This document shows, in pieces, positions 13,715 to 21,489 of a DNA stretch of 33,471 nt. The notes beneath the pieces were generated by a model. That model was given only the letters and a program-made list of their open reading frames with translations. It ran no database searches and was not told the DNA's origin. Each line of letters starts with the position of its first letter. Position 1 is the first letter of the stretch. Position numbers and translations under genes: made by a program. The stretch comes from Halogeometricum pallidum JCM 14848 (lineage in GTDB: Archaea; Halobacteriota; Halobacteria; Halobacteriales; Haloferacaceae): assembly GCF_000337095.1 (NCBI RefSeq), contig NZ_AOIV01000043.1:43477-76947 (forward strand), read 5' to 3'.

Positions 13715-15384
13715 GTTTGGAGAAACCACAAGACGAGCAGTCGAACGCCGTCGTCGCGAAACCGACGACCGGCGAGGAACTCGCCGAACTACTCGGCGAC
13801 CTCGCCATCGGTCGCGACGACCACATGAACGCCCCCGGATTCGTCATCCGGCCGACCGACGTGCAGGAGACGCTGTTCCGCCTGCGCGACGACGCGGGCT
13901 TCGATCACCTCTCGAACGTGACGGCCGAGGAGCGTGAGGACCGCTACGAGACCATCTACCACCTCACGAGCTACGACGACCGCACGCGCGAGGTGAGCGT
14001 CGTCGTCCCCACGACGAAGGACGACCCGCGAAGTCAGTCGGCGAACCCCGTCTTCCGGACGGCCGACTGGCACGAACGCGAGGCGTACGACCTCATCGGT
14101 ATCGAGTACGACGACCACCCGGACCTGCGACGCATCCTCCTGCCGGACACCTGGCAGGGGCACCCGCTGTCGAAAGACTTCGACCAGCGCCGACCGCAGG
14201 TCGTCACGCTGAAAGAGTGGGCGAATCCGCTCGCGGATGACCACCGGGACTCAGAGGGGGAGACGATGTACATCAACATCGGCCCCCACCACCCGGCGAC
14301 GCACGGCGTCCTCCACGTCCGGACGGTTCTCGACGGCGAACAGGTCGCCGACGTGGACCCCGACATCGGCTACCTCCACCGCTGCGAGGAGCAGATGTGT
14401 CAGACGAAGACGTACCGCCACCAGATCATGCCGTACCCCGACCGTTGGGACTACGGGTCGGCGGGTCTGCTCAACGAGTGGGCGTACGCCCGCGCCGCGG
14501 AGGACCTCAACGACATCGACGTGCCGGAGTACGCGCAGATCATCCGGACGATGGGCGCGGAACTCTGCCGCATCGCCTCGCACATGCTGGCCGTCGGAAC
14601 GTTCGCGCTGGACGTCTACGGCGACTTCACGGCCATCTTCATGTACGCGATGCGGGACCGCGAAATCATCCAGAACATCCTCGAGGACCTCACGGGTCAG
14701 CGGATGATGTTCAACTACTTCCGCCTCGGCGGCGTCGTCTGGGACCTCCCCGAACCCCGCGAGGAGTTCTTCGAGAAGATTCGGGACTTCCTCGACGACC
14801 TGCCGGGAACGCTCGAGGAGTACCACGACCTCATCTCCGGCAACGAGATTCTCCAACTGCGCACCATCGACACGGGCGTTCTGCCCCCGGAAGTCGCCAA
14901 GTCCTACGGCGCGACCGGACCCGTCGCACGCGCGTCGGGCATCGACTACGACCTGCGCCGCGACGATCCGTACGGCTACTACGACGAACTCGACTGGGAC
15001 GTCATCACCGACGATGGCTGCGACAACTACAGCCGTCTCCTCTGCCGCATGCGCGAGGTCGAGGAGTCCGCGAAAATCATCTCCCAGTGCGTCGACCTGC
15101 TCGAGGACTGGCCCGAGGAGGAGCGCACCATCCAGTCGAACGTTCCGCGGACCCTGCGTCCGGAGGACGACACCGAAATCTACCGTGCTGTCGAGGGCGC
15201 GAAGGGCGAACTCGGCATCTACATCCGCGCGGACGGCACCGACAAGCCGGGGCGCTTCAAGATACGCAGCCCGTGCTTCTCGAACCTCCAGACGCTGCCC
15301 GAGATATCCAACGGCGAGTACCTGCCGGACATGATCGCCTCCCTCGGCAGCCTGGACATCATCCTGGGTGAGGTCGACCGATGA
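13711..15384 (+). CDS. nuoCD: NADH-quinone oxidoreductase-like complex, fused subunits C and D
   Basis: 557 aa. Residues 1-175 are the NuoC (30-kDa) part, with WHEREAYDLIGIEYDDHPD and RRILLPDTWQGHPLSKDF. Residues 186-557 are the NuoD (49-kDa) part, starting at INIGPHHPATHGVLHV. NuoD forms the quinone pocket: the His of HPATHG (196-ish) and the Tyr of DRWDY (244-248) are retained. The segment normally reading HRGxE is HRCEEQMC here (223-230), adding two cysteines near the pocket. The CD fusion is known from several bacteria and archaea. It overlaps both neighbours by ATGA. It should form the quinone-reducing core with NuoB and NuoI. Confidence 0.95.
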   Translation: MSLEKPQDEQSNAVVAKPTTGEELAELLGDLAIGRDDHMNAPGFVIRPTDVQETLFRLRDDAGFDHLSNVTAEEREDRYETIYHLTSYDDRTREVSVVVPTTKDDPRSQSANPVFRTADWHEREAYDLIGIEYDDHPDLRRILLPDTWQGHPLSKDFDQRRPQVVTLKEWANPLADDHRDSEGETMYINIGPHHPATHGVLHVRTVLDGEQVADVDPDIGYLHRCEEQMCQTKTYRHQIMPYPDRWDYGSAGLLNEWAYARAAEDLNDIDVPEYAQIIRTMGAELCRIASHMLAVGTFALDVYGDFTAIFMYAMRDREIIQNILEDLTGQRMMFNYFRLGGVVWDLPEPREEFFEKIRDFLDDLPGTLEEYHDLISGNEILQLRTIDTGVLPPEVAKSYGATGPVARASGIDYDLRRDDPYGYYDELDWDVITDDGCDNYSRLLCRMREVEESAKIISQCVDLLEDWPEEERTIQSNVPRTLRPEDDTEIYRAVEGAKGELGIYIRADGTDKPGRFKIRSPCFSNLQTLPEISNGEYLPDMIASLGSLDIILGEVDR

Positions 15385-16439
15385 TACCGCTGCAGTCCGA
15401 GACGCCGCTGCCGGACACCATCGCCAACCTGCTGGGACTGTCCGGCTTACTCGGGACGATCGTCGGGGCGCTTCTCGGGGCGTTCCTCATCGCCAACATC
15501 GTCCTGCTGCAGACGGCCGTCGCCGGCCCGTGGGCCAAGCGTAAAATCACGGCCGCGTTCACGGACCGTATCTCCGTCAACCGCGTCGGACCGTTCGGTC
15601 TCCTCACCATCGTGGTCGACGCGGTGCGACTGCTCTCGAAGGAGTTAGTCATTCCCGACGGCGTCGACAGGCCGGCCTACGACCTCGGTCCTCTCTTCAT
15701 TCCCTTCTCCGCTATTCTCGGTTTCGCCGTCATCCCGATGGGCAACGGCATCCACCTCGCCGACCCCGAAACGGGGCTCGTCTTCGCGTTCGCGGCCGCC
15801 TCCATGGCCTCGCTCGGAATCATGATGATGGGGTACGGCTCGGACAACAAGTACTCGCTGCTCGGCGGTCTGCGCGCCATCGCGGCCAACATCGCCTACG
15901 AGATACCGCTCGTCGTCACGGGGGCGTCGGTGGTCCTCTTCACCGGCACGCTCCGGATGAGCGAAATCGTCGCCGTGCAGGCCGAACCGCTTCTCACCGT
16001 GGCGGGTGTGACGATTCCGCAGTGGTTCGCGTTCGTCAACCCGTTCGCGTTCGTGCTGTTCGTCATCGCGAACCTCGCGGAGGTCGGTCGGAATCCGTTC
16101 GACATCCCCGAGGCGCCGACCGAAATCGTCGCCGGATATCAGACGGAGTACTCTTCGGTGTACTTCGTGCTCATCTACCTCGGCGAGTTCGTCCACATCT
16201 TCCTCGGCGGCGCCATCGCGGCGACGCTGTTCCTCGGCGGCCCGGCGGGACCGATCCTGCCCGGGTTCGTCTGGTTCCTGATCAAAATCTGGGGCTTCTA
16301 CTTCTTCACGCAGTGGGCGCGTTCGGCGATTCCGCGCCTCCGCGTCGACCAGTTCCTCGACATCGGTTGGAAGGGCATGCTCGTCCTTTCGTTCGCGAAC
16401 CTGGTGCTCACGGCCATCATCGTGGGAGTGATAGCATGA
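15381..16439 (+). CDS. nuoH: NADH-quinone oxidoreductase-like complex, subunit H
   Basis: 352 aa with about eight membrane helices. The family marker RVGPFGLLTIVVDAVRLLSK, the loop NPFDIPEAPTEIVAGYQTEY and the C-terminal FVRW-like segment FTQWARSAIPRLRVDQ are all visible. NuoH anchors the hydrophilic arm to the membrane and forms the entry of the quinone channel. The acidic residues in these loops are thought to start the proton-pumping signal. The length is slightly above the bacterial average (about 325), with extra residues at the N terminus. The start overlaps nuoCD, and the stop overlaps nuoI. Confidence 0.95.
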   Translation: MIPLQSETPLPDTIANLLGLSGLLGTIVGALLGAFLIANIVLLQTAVAGPWAKRKITAAFTDRISVNRVGPFGLLTIVVDAVRLLSKELVIPDGVDRPAYDLGPLFIPFSAILGFAVIPMGNGIHLADPETGLVFAFAAASMASLGIMMMGYGSDNKYSLLGGLRAIAANIAYEIPLVVTGASVVLFTGTLRMSEIVAVQAEPLLTVAGVTIPQWFAFVNPFAFVLFVIANLAEVGRNPFDIPEAPTEIVAGYQTEYSSVYFVLIYLGEFVHIFLGGAIAATLFLGGPAGPILPGFVWFLIKIWGFYFFTQWARSAIPRLRVDQFLDIGWKGMLVLSFANLVLTAIIVGVIA

Positions 16440-16897
16440 TCGGACTGCTCAAATCCATGGCGACGACGATGAAGCACGCGCTAGACGGCGAGACGTTCAC
16501 GGTGGAGTACCCGGACGTCGCGCCCGAGGTGAGCCCCCGGTTCCGCGGGGTGCACAAGTTCAGTCAGGAGCGCTGCATCTGGTGCCGCCAGTGCGAGAAC
16601 GTCTGTCCGAACGACACCATCCAGATCGTACAGGACGACCAGCGCAACGGCGAACAGTACAACCTCCACATCGGCCAGTGCATCTACTGCCGACTGTGCG
16701 AGGAGGTCTGCCCGGTGGACGCCATCCTGCTCACGCAGAACTTCGAGTTCACCGCGGACACGAAAGACGAGTTCGTCTACAACAAAGAACAGTTGAAGAA
16801 CGTCCCCTGGTACAAGGATATCGACCCGCTGAACTCCCGCGAACCCGACCGCGACGCGTGGATCGGGGAGGGTGACGGCGAAGTCGACTACCAGTGA
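16436..16897 (+). CDS. nuoI: NADH-quinone oxidoreductase-like complex, subunit I (two 4Fe-4S clusters)
   Basis: 153 aa. Two ferredoxin-type motifs are complete: Cys47, 50, 53 and 57 (CIWCRQCENVCP) and Cys82, 85, 88 and 92 (CIYCRLCEEVCP). They ligate clusters N6a and N6b, which carry electrons to N2 in NuoB. Since no nuoEFG is present, this subunit is the likely place where an external donor such as ferredoxin or another carrier docks. That is inference. ATG at 16436 overlaps the nuoH stop. A 112-bp gap follows, the only sizeable break in the operon. Confidence 0.95.
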   Translation: MIGLLKSMATTMKHALDGETFTVEYPDVAPEVSPRFRGVHKFSQERCIWCRQCENVCPNDTIQIVQDDQRNGEQYNLHIGQCIYCRLCEEVCPVDAILLTQNFEFTADTKDEFVYNKEQLKNVPWYKDIDPLNSREPDRDAWIGEGDGEVDYQ

Positions 16898-17009
16898 GGT
16901 GACTCGCTGGTTCGACGGTACCGTCGCCCGACGGCCGACTCGCAGTCGCGCGGGTCGGCTCCGGGCGCTCTCGAAATGTTCAAAGGGATTCCTCAAGGAG
17001 ACACACACA
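16898..17009 (+). other. Intra-operon spacer with a 14-bp palindrome and hairpin potential
   Basis: This is the only long gap in an otherwise overlapping operon. At 16913-16926 lies the perfect palindrome cgacggtaccgtcg. Just after it, gccgac (16934-16939) and gtcggc (16954-16959) can form a 6-bp stem around a GC-rich loop. An in-frame ATG at 16872 would extend nuoJ1 through this region by 46 mostly basic residues, which looks non-coding. It could hold an RNA processing site or an operator; none is proven. Confidence 0.55.
16995..17000 (+). promoter_or_regulatory. Shine-Dalgarno site of nuoJ1
   Basis: The sequence aaggag lies 9 nt before the ATG at 17010 and argues for that start rather than the in-frame ATG at 16872 inside nuoI. 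Confidence 0.6.
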
Positions 17010-17270
17010 ATGGTTTATGAAACCATCGCGTTCGCGCTGTTCGCCCTCATCACCGTGGGCTGCAGCCTGGGCGTCGTCCTCGTGCGGGACATCTGGCATT
17101 CCGCACTCCTACTCGGGGGCGCGCTCTTGAGCGTCGCGGTGCACTACGTGATGCTGCAAGCGGAGTTTCTGGCCGCGATGCAGGTACTCGTCTACGTGGG
17201 CGGGATACTGATTCTGGTCACGTTCGCCGTGATGCTGACGCGTACACGATCGGAGGTGAATAGCGCATGA
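17010..17270 (+). CDS. nuoJ1: NADH-quinone oxidoreductase-like complex, subunit J, N-terminal half
   Basis: 86 aa, three membrane helices (about 2-22, 27-47 and 52-78). It matches the first half of NuoJ: DIWHSALLLGGALLSVAVHY and the strongly conserved AEFLAAMQVLVYVGGILIL. In bacteria NuoJ is one chain of 170-180 aa. Here it ends after the third helix with a basic tail, and the second half follows as a separate overlapping gene. The subunit sits next to NuoK and NuoH in the membrane arm. A Shine-Dalgarno site upstream supports the start at 17010. Confidence 0.9.
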   Translation: MVYETIAFALFALITVGCSLGVVLVRDIWHSALLLGGALLSVAVHYVMLQAEFLAAMQVLVYVGGILILVTFAVMLTRTRSEVNSA

Positions 17271-17644
17271 CGACCAAACCGGAGCTGAACCTCGGCTCGC
17301 ATCTCGTGCCGGGTCTGGCCGCCGTCGCACTGTTCGCCGTGATGGCCGCGGTGTTCCTCACGGCGTCGTTCCCGGAGCCGCAGGGCTTCGCAAACGATGC
17401 GAGCGTCGTCGCTAGCATCGGCTACGCGATGTTCGACCTCGACTTCGGCGGCATCTCGTCGGAGAGCTTCCTCGTCGCGTTCGAGATAATCGACATCGTG
17501 CTCGTGGCCGCGCTGGTGGGCGCCGTGATGCTCGCCCGCCGCGAACCGGGCACGACGACGGTGAAGCTCGTCTCGGACGGCGGGCGGCGACTGAGAGAGA
17601 CGCTCTCGAAGGCGGAAAACGGCGAGACGGAGGACGAAAGCTGA
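17267..17644 (+). CDS. nuoJ2: NADH-quinone oxidoreductase-like complex, subunit J, C-terminal half
   Basis: 125 aa. A soluble N terminus is followed by a helix at about 15-35. A loop then leads to a second helix (about 65-87) containing FEIIDIVLVAALVGAVMLAR, the last helix of NuoJ. The C-terminal 35 residues are hydrophilic and end in an acidic tail. It overlaps nuoJ1 by ATGA and nuoK by TGATG, so the two J halves are surely co-translated. Sequence conservation is weak here, as is usual for the second half of NuoJ, so the call depends partly on position. Confidence 0.82.
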   Translation: MTTKPELNLGSHLVPGLAAVALFAVMAAVFLTASFPEPQGFANDASVVASIGYAMFDLDFGGISSESFLVAFEIIDIVLVAALVGAVMLARREPGTTTVKLVSDGGRRLRETLSKAENGETEDES

Positions 17645-17946
17645 TGGTCCCGCCACAGTACTACCTCCTGCTCTCGGCGGCCGTCTTCTGTATCGGACTG
17701 TTCGGCATCCTGACGCGGCGCAACGCGCTGCTGTTCTTGATGTCGGTCGAACTAATGCTGAACGCCGCGAACATCAACCTCGTCGCGTTCTCCTACGTCT
17801 GGGGGAACGTCACGGGGCAGACGTTCGGACTGTTCACCATGGCGATCGCCGCCGCCGAAGTCGCCGTCGGTCTCGGCATCATCCTGGTGCTGTACCGCGA
17901 CTTCGGCGACGTCGACGTCACCAAAGTAACGACGATGAGGTGGTAA
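17644..17946 (+). CDS. nuoK: NADH-quinone oxidoreductase-like complex, subunit K
   Basis: 100 aa with three helices, the standard length. The two functionally important membrane glutamates are visible: one in LMSVELMLNAANINLVAF, the other in IAAAEVAVGLGIILVLYR. They belong to the chain of charged residues along the middle of the membrane arm. NuoK is related to MrpC-type antiporter subunits. The start overlaps the nuoJ2 stop, and the TAA stop is one base from the nuoL start. Confidence 0.95.
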   Translation: MVPPQYYLLLSAAVFCIGLFGILTRRNALLFLMSVELMLNAANINLVAFSYVWGNVTGQTFGLFTMAIAAAEVAVGLGIILVLYRDFGDVDVTKVTTMRW

Positions 17947-17947
17947 G

Positions 17948-19960
17948 ATGGCAGGAATATTTGATTTCGTTCCGGCGATCGTGCTGTTACCGTTCGTCTC
18001 GTTCCTCGTCGCCCTCGCCGTGGGCAACCGACTGCCCAAGGGCGGCGCGTTCGCCGGTATCGTGGCGACCGCAGGCTCGTTCCTCCTGTCGGTCGCGACG
18101 TTCTTCACGGTCAGTGGGGGACAGACGTACAACCAGACGATATATACGTGGGCCAACGGGCTCGACGGGGCCGTCACGCTAACCTTTGGCCTCCTCATCG
18201 ACCCGCTGTCGGCGATGATGCTCGTCATCGTGACGCTCATCGCCACGCTGGTTCACGTGTTCAGCCTCGGCTACATGAACGACGAGGGCGAGACGGGCCT
18301 GCCGCGCTACTACGCCGGCCTCGGTCTGTTCACCGCCTCCATGCTCGGGTTCGTCGTCGCCGACAACCTGCTCATGGCGTTCATGTTCTTCGAGCTAGTG
18401 GGTCTCTGTTCGTACCTGCTCATCGGCTTCTGGTTCCGCGAACCCGGCCCGCCGTCGGCGGCGAAGAAGGCGTTCCTCGTCACCCGCTTCGGTGACTACT
18501 TCTTCCTCGTCGGCGTCGTCGCCGTCTTCGCGACGTTCGGCACCGCGGCGTTCGCGGGGAGCGAATCGTTCCCGCACCTCGCCGAGCAGGCGCTTCACGG
18601 CGAACACTCGGTGAACACCTTCGGCTTCGAGCCGCGGACGTGGTTCACCATCGTCGGACTGCTCGTGCTCGGCGGCGTCGTCGGGAAGTCCGCGCAGTTC
18701 CCCCTGCACACGTGGCTACCGGACGCCATGGAGGGTCCGACGCCCGTCTCCGCGCTCATCCACGCCGCGACGATGGTCGCCGCCGGGGTGTACCTCGTCG
18801 CCCGGATGTACGGCTTCTACGCGCTCTCGCCGACATCGCTCTCCATCATCGCCCTCATCGGGGGCTTCACGGCCCTCTTCGCGGCGACGATGGGCGTCGT
18901 CAAGCGCGAGATAAAGCAGGTGCTGGCGTACTCGACTATCTCCCAGTACGGGTACATGATGCTGGGGCTGGGCGGCGGCGGCTACATCGCCGCGACGTTC
19001 CACCTGATGACGCACGCGTTCTTCAAGGCGCTCCTGTTCCTGGGGGCGGGGTCGGTCATCATCGCGATGCACCACAACGAGAACATGTGGGAGATGGGCG
19101 GTCTGAAAGACAAGATGCCCGTCACCTACTACACGTTCCTCTCGGGATCGCTCGCGCTCGCGGGCATCGTCCCGTTCGCCGGCTTCTGGTCGAAGGACGA
19201 GGTGCTGTACGAGACGCTCGTCCACGGTCTCGGCGGCAGCCCCATCCTGCTCGTCGCGTACGCGATGGGCCTTCTTGCGGTGTTCTTCACCGGCTTCTAC
19301 ACATTCCGCATGGTGCTTCTCACGTTCCACGGAGAGCCGCGTTCGCAGACGGCCCGTGACCCGCACGGCGTCCACTGGAACGTCAAGGGGCCGCTCGTGG
19401 TCCTCGGTATTCTGGCCGCGACGGCCGGACTGGTCAACATGACCCCCGTGGCGGAGCTCACGGGTCTCGAAATCGAGTTCCTGCACCAGTGGCTCGGACA
19501 CGGCATCGAGGGCCTCACGAGCCACCACTACGTCGAACTGCTGGAGTCGCAGGCGGGCTACCACGCGGCCGAAATCGGCCCCATCGTGCCCGGCCTCGTC
19601 TCGCTCGCTCTCGCTCTCGCGGGCGCGGGCCTCGCGTACTTCCTGTACAACGACGCCGAACCGACCGAGCACACCGACAAGCTCGGCGGCGCCAAGACGG
19701 TCCTGTACAACAACTACTACCAGGACGAGTACCAGGTGTGGCTGGCCAACAGTCTCGTCCAGCCGTTCTCGCGCGGCGCGGACAAGTTCGACCAGGGCGT
19801 CGTCGACGGCGTCGTCAACGGCGTCTCCAGCGTCAGCCTGCTCTCGGGTAACCGCGTCCGGCGCATCCAGTCGGGCGTCGTGAGCAACTACGCCGTGCTC
19901 CTCACGCTGGGGCTGACGGCGCTGATTCTCGGCTTCGGCCTCCTCGGAGGGTGGTTCTGA
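17948..19960 (+). CDS. nuoL: NADH-quinone oxidoreductase-like complex, subunit L (proton-pumping)
   Basis: 670 aa, full length for NuoL. The antiporter core has the TM5 Glu in FMFFELVGLCSYLLIGFW, the Lys of GGVVGKSAQFPLHTWLPDAM and the conserved EGPTPVSALIHAATMVAAG. The C-terminal part (about 520-670) includes the segment YNNYYQDEYQVW, which matches the start of the lateral helix region, and a last membrane helix (VLLTLGLTALILGFGLLG). NuoL is the outermost pump of the membrane arm. The stop overlaps the nuoM start (TGATG). Confidence 0.95.
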   Translation: MAGIFDFVPAIVLLPFVSFLVALAVGNRLPKGGAFAGIVATAGSFLLSVATFFTVSGGQTYNQTIYTWANGLDGAVTLTFGLLIDPLSAMMLVIVTLIATLVHVFSLGYMNDEGETGLPRYYAGLGLFTASMLGFVVADNLLMAFMFFELVGLCSYLLIGFWFREPGPPSAAKKAFLVTRFGDYFFLVGVVAVFATFGTAAFAGSESFPHLAEQALHGEHSVNTFGFEPRTWFTIVGLLVLGGVVGKSAQFPLHTWLPDAMEGPTPVSALIHAATMVAAGVYLVARMYGFYALSPTSLSIIALIGGFTALFAATMGVVKREIKQVLAYSTISQYGYMMLGLGGGGYIAATFHLMTHAFFKALLFLGAGSVIIAMHHNENMWEMGGLKDKMPVTYYTFLSGSLALAGIVPFAGFWSKDEVLYETLVHGLGGSPILLVAYAMGLLAVFFTGFYTFRMVLLTFHGEPRSQTARDPHGVHWNVKGPLVVLGILAATAGLVNMTPVAELTGLEIEFLHQWLGHGIEGLTSHHYVELLESQAGYHAAEIGPIVPGLVSLALALAGAGLAYFLYNDAEPTEHTDKLGGAKTVLYNNYYQDEYQVWLANSLVQPFSRGADKFDQGVVDGVVNGVSSVSLLSGNRVRRIQSGVVSNYAVLLTLGLTALILGFGLLGGWF

Positions 19961-21489
19961 TGTTGATAGAAGGACTCATCGCCGTCGCGTTCGTCGCCGC
20001 TCTGGTCGTGTTCGTTTCGCCGAACGAGTACGCCGGTCGGCTGGCGGCCGCGCTCAGTCTGCTCCCCATCGTGGGGTCGCTCTACATGTGGTCACAGTTC
20101 GACGCGACCGGAAACGCCCTTCTGGGCGGCTCCATCGCGTTCGAGACGGACTTCGTCTGGCTCACGCTGGGCGGGTTGGACGTCCACTGGTTCGTCGGCC
20201 TCGACGGCATCAGCATGCCGCTCGTCGTCCTGACGACCATCCTCACGACGCTGGCCATCGTCAGCGCGTGGACGCCCATCGACACGCGTCAGTCGCAGTT
20301 CTACGGGCTGATGCTGTTCATGGAGGCGAACCTCCTCGGCGTGTTCACCGCGCTGGACTTCTTCGTCTGGTTCGTCTTCTGGGAGGCCGTGCTGGTTCCG
20401 ATGTACTTCCTCGTCGGTATCTGGGGCGGCCCGCGCCGCAAGTACGCGGCGATCAAGTTCTTCGTCTACACGAACATCGCCTCGCTGGCGATGTTCATCG
20501 GCTTCATCGCCCTCGTCTTCGGCCTCGGCGACTCGGTGTCGTCGATGCGCCTGCCCGAGATCGCGATGGCGCTCAGGGGCGGAGAGTTGGGAGGCTTCGC
20601 CGGCTTGGACGCCGGCGCGCTGAAGCTGGCGGCGTTCGTCGCGATGTTCATCGGCTTCGGGGTGAAGGTGCCCATCGTGCCCCTGCACACGTGGTTGCCC
20701 GACGCCCACGTCGAAGCGCCCACGCCGGCGTCGGTGATGCTGGCGGGCGTCCTCCTGAAGATGGGGACGTACGCGCTGTTGCGGTTCAACTTCACGATGA
20801 TGCCCGACGTGGCGCAGGCGCTCGTCGTCCCCATCGCGCTCATCGCCGTCATCAGCGTCATCTACGGCGCGGTGCTGGCGCTGGCCCAGCAGGACCTCAA
20901 GCGCATCGTCGCCTACTCGTCGGTGTCGTCGATGGGGTACGTCATCCTGGGTCTCATCGCGTACACGACGTACGGCGTCGGCGGCGCGACGTTCCAGATG
21001 GTCGCTCACGGCCTCATCTCCGGTCTGATGTTCATGGCCGTCGGCGTCATCTACAACACGACTCACACGCGAATGGTCGGCGACATGTCCGGCATCGCCG
21101 ACCGGATGCCCGTCACCTCGGGCATCTTCGTCGCGGGCGCGTTCGGATACATGGGGCTGCCCCTGATGGCCGGCTTCGCCGGGGAGTTCTTCATCTTCCA
21201 GGGCGCGTTCGCCTCCACCGTCCACGCGGCGATGCCGCTTTTCACCGCGGCCGCGATGTTCGGTATCGTCATCGTCGCTGGGTACCTGCTGCTCGCGATG
21301 CAGCGCACGCTGTTCGGACCGTTCCGCTTCGACGGCGAGTACGAAGTCACGGAGGCGGCGTTCCACGACGTGGCGCCGCTGGCGGTGCTGCTCCTGCTCG
21401 TCATCGTCCTCGGAGTGGCGCCGGACCTGTTCTTCCAGATGATCCAACAAGCGGTTAACCCGATTCTCCAGACCGGAGGTGGGCTCTGA
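19960..21489 (+). CDS. nuoM: NADH-quinone oxidoreductase-like complex, subunit M (proton-pumping)
   Basis: 509 aa with about 14 membrane helices, the usual NuoM length. Family motifs include FVFWEAVLVPMYFLVGIWGG with the TM5 Glu, GVKVPIVPLHTWLPDAHVEA with the TM7 Lys, and APTPASVMLAGVLLKMGTYA. The ATG at 19960 shares its A with the nuoL stop. A GTG three codons earlier is in frame but lies inside nuoL and is less likely. It is the central antiporter-like pump of the membrane arm. Confidence 0.95.
   Translation: MLIEGLIAVAFVAALVVFVSPNEYAGRLAAALSLLPIVGSLYMWSQFDATGNALLGGSIAFETDFVWLTLGGLDVHWFVGLDGISMPLVVLTTILTTLAIVSAWTPIDTRQSQFYGLMLFMEANLLGVFTALDFFVWFVFWEAVLVPMYFLVGIWGGPRRKYAAIKFFVYTNIASLAMFIGFIALVFGLGDSVSSMRLPEIAMALRGGELGGFAGLDAGALKLAAFVAMFIGFGVKVPIVPLHTWLPDAHVEAPTPASVMLAGVLLKMGTYALLRFNFTMMPDVAQALVVPIALIAVISVIYGAVLALAQQDLKRIVAYSSVSSMGYVILGLIAYTTYGVGGATFQMVAHGLISGLMFMAVGVIYNTTHTRMVGDMSGIADRMPVTSGIFVAGAFGYMGLPLMAGFAGEFFIFQGAFASTVHAAMPLFTAAAMFGIVIVAGYLLLAMQRTLFGPFRFDGEYEVTEAAFHDVAPLAVLLLLVIVLGVAPDLFFQMIQQAVNPILQTGGGL

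Noticed and set aside
16872-17009. Upstream in-frame ATG for nuoJ1 inside nuoI
   Set aside because: It would add 46 basic, Arg/Thr-rich residues before a normal NuoJ N terminus. A Shine-Dalgarno site supports 17010.
20092-21450. A 452-codon minus-strand open frame opposite nuoM
   Set aside because: His/Arg/Asp/Glu-rich antisense of a conserved membrane protein; no family and no promoter.
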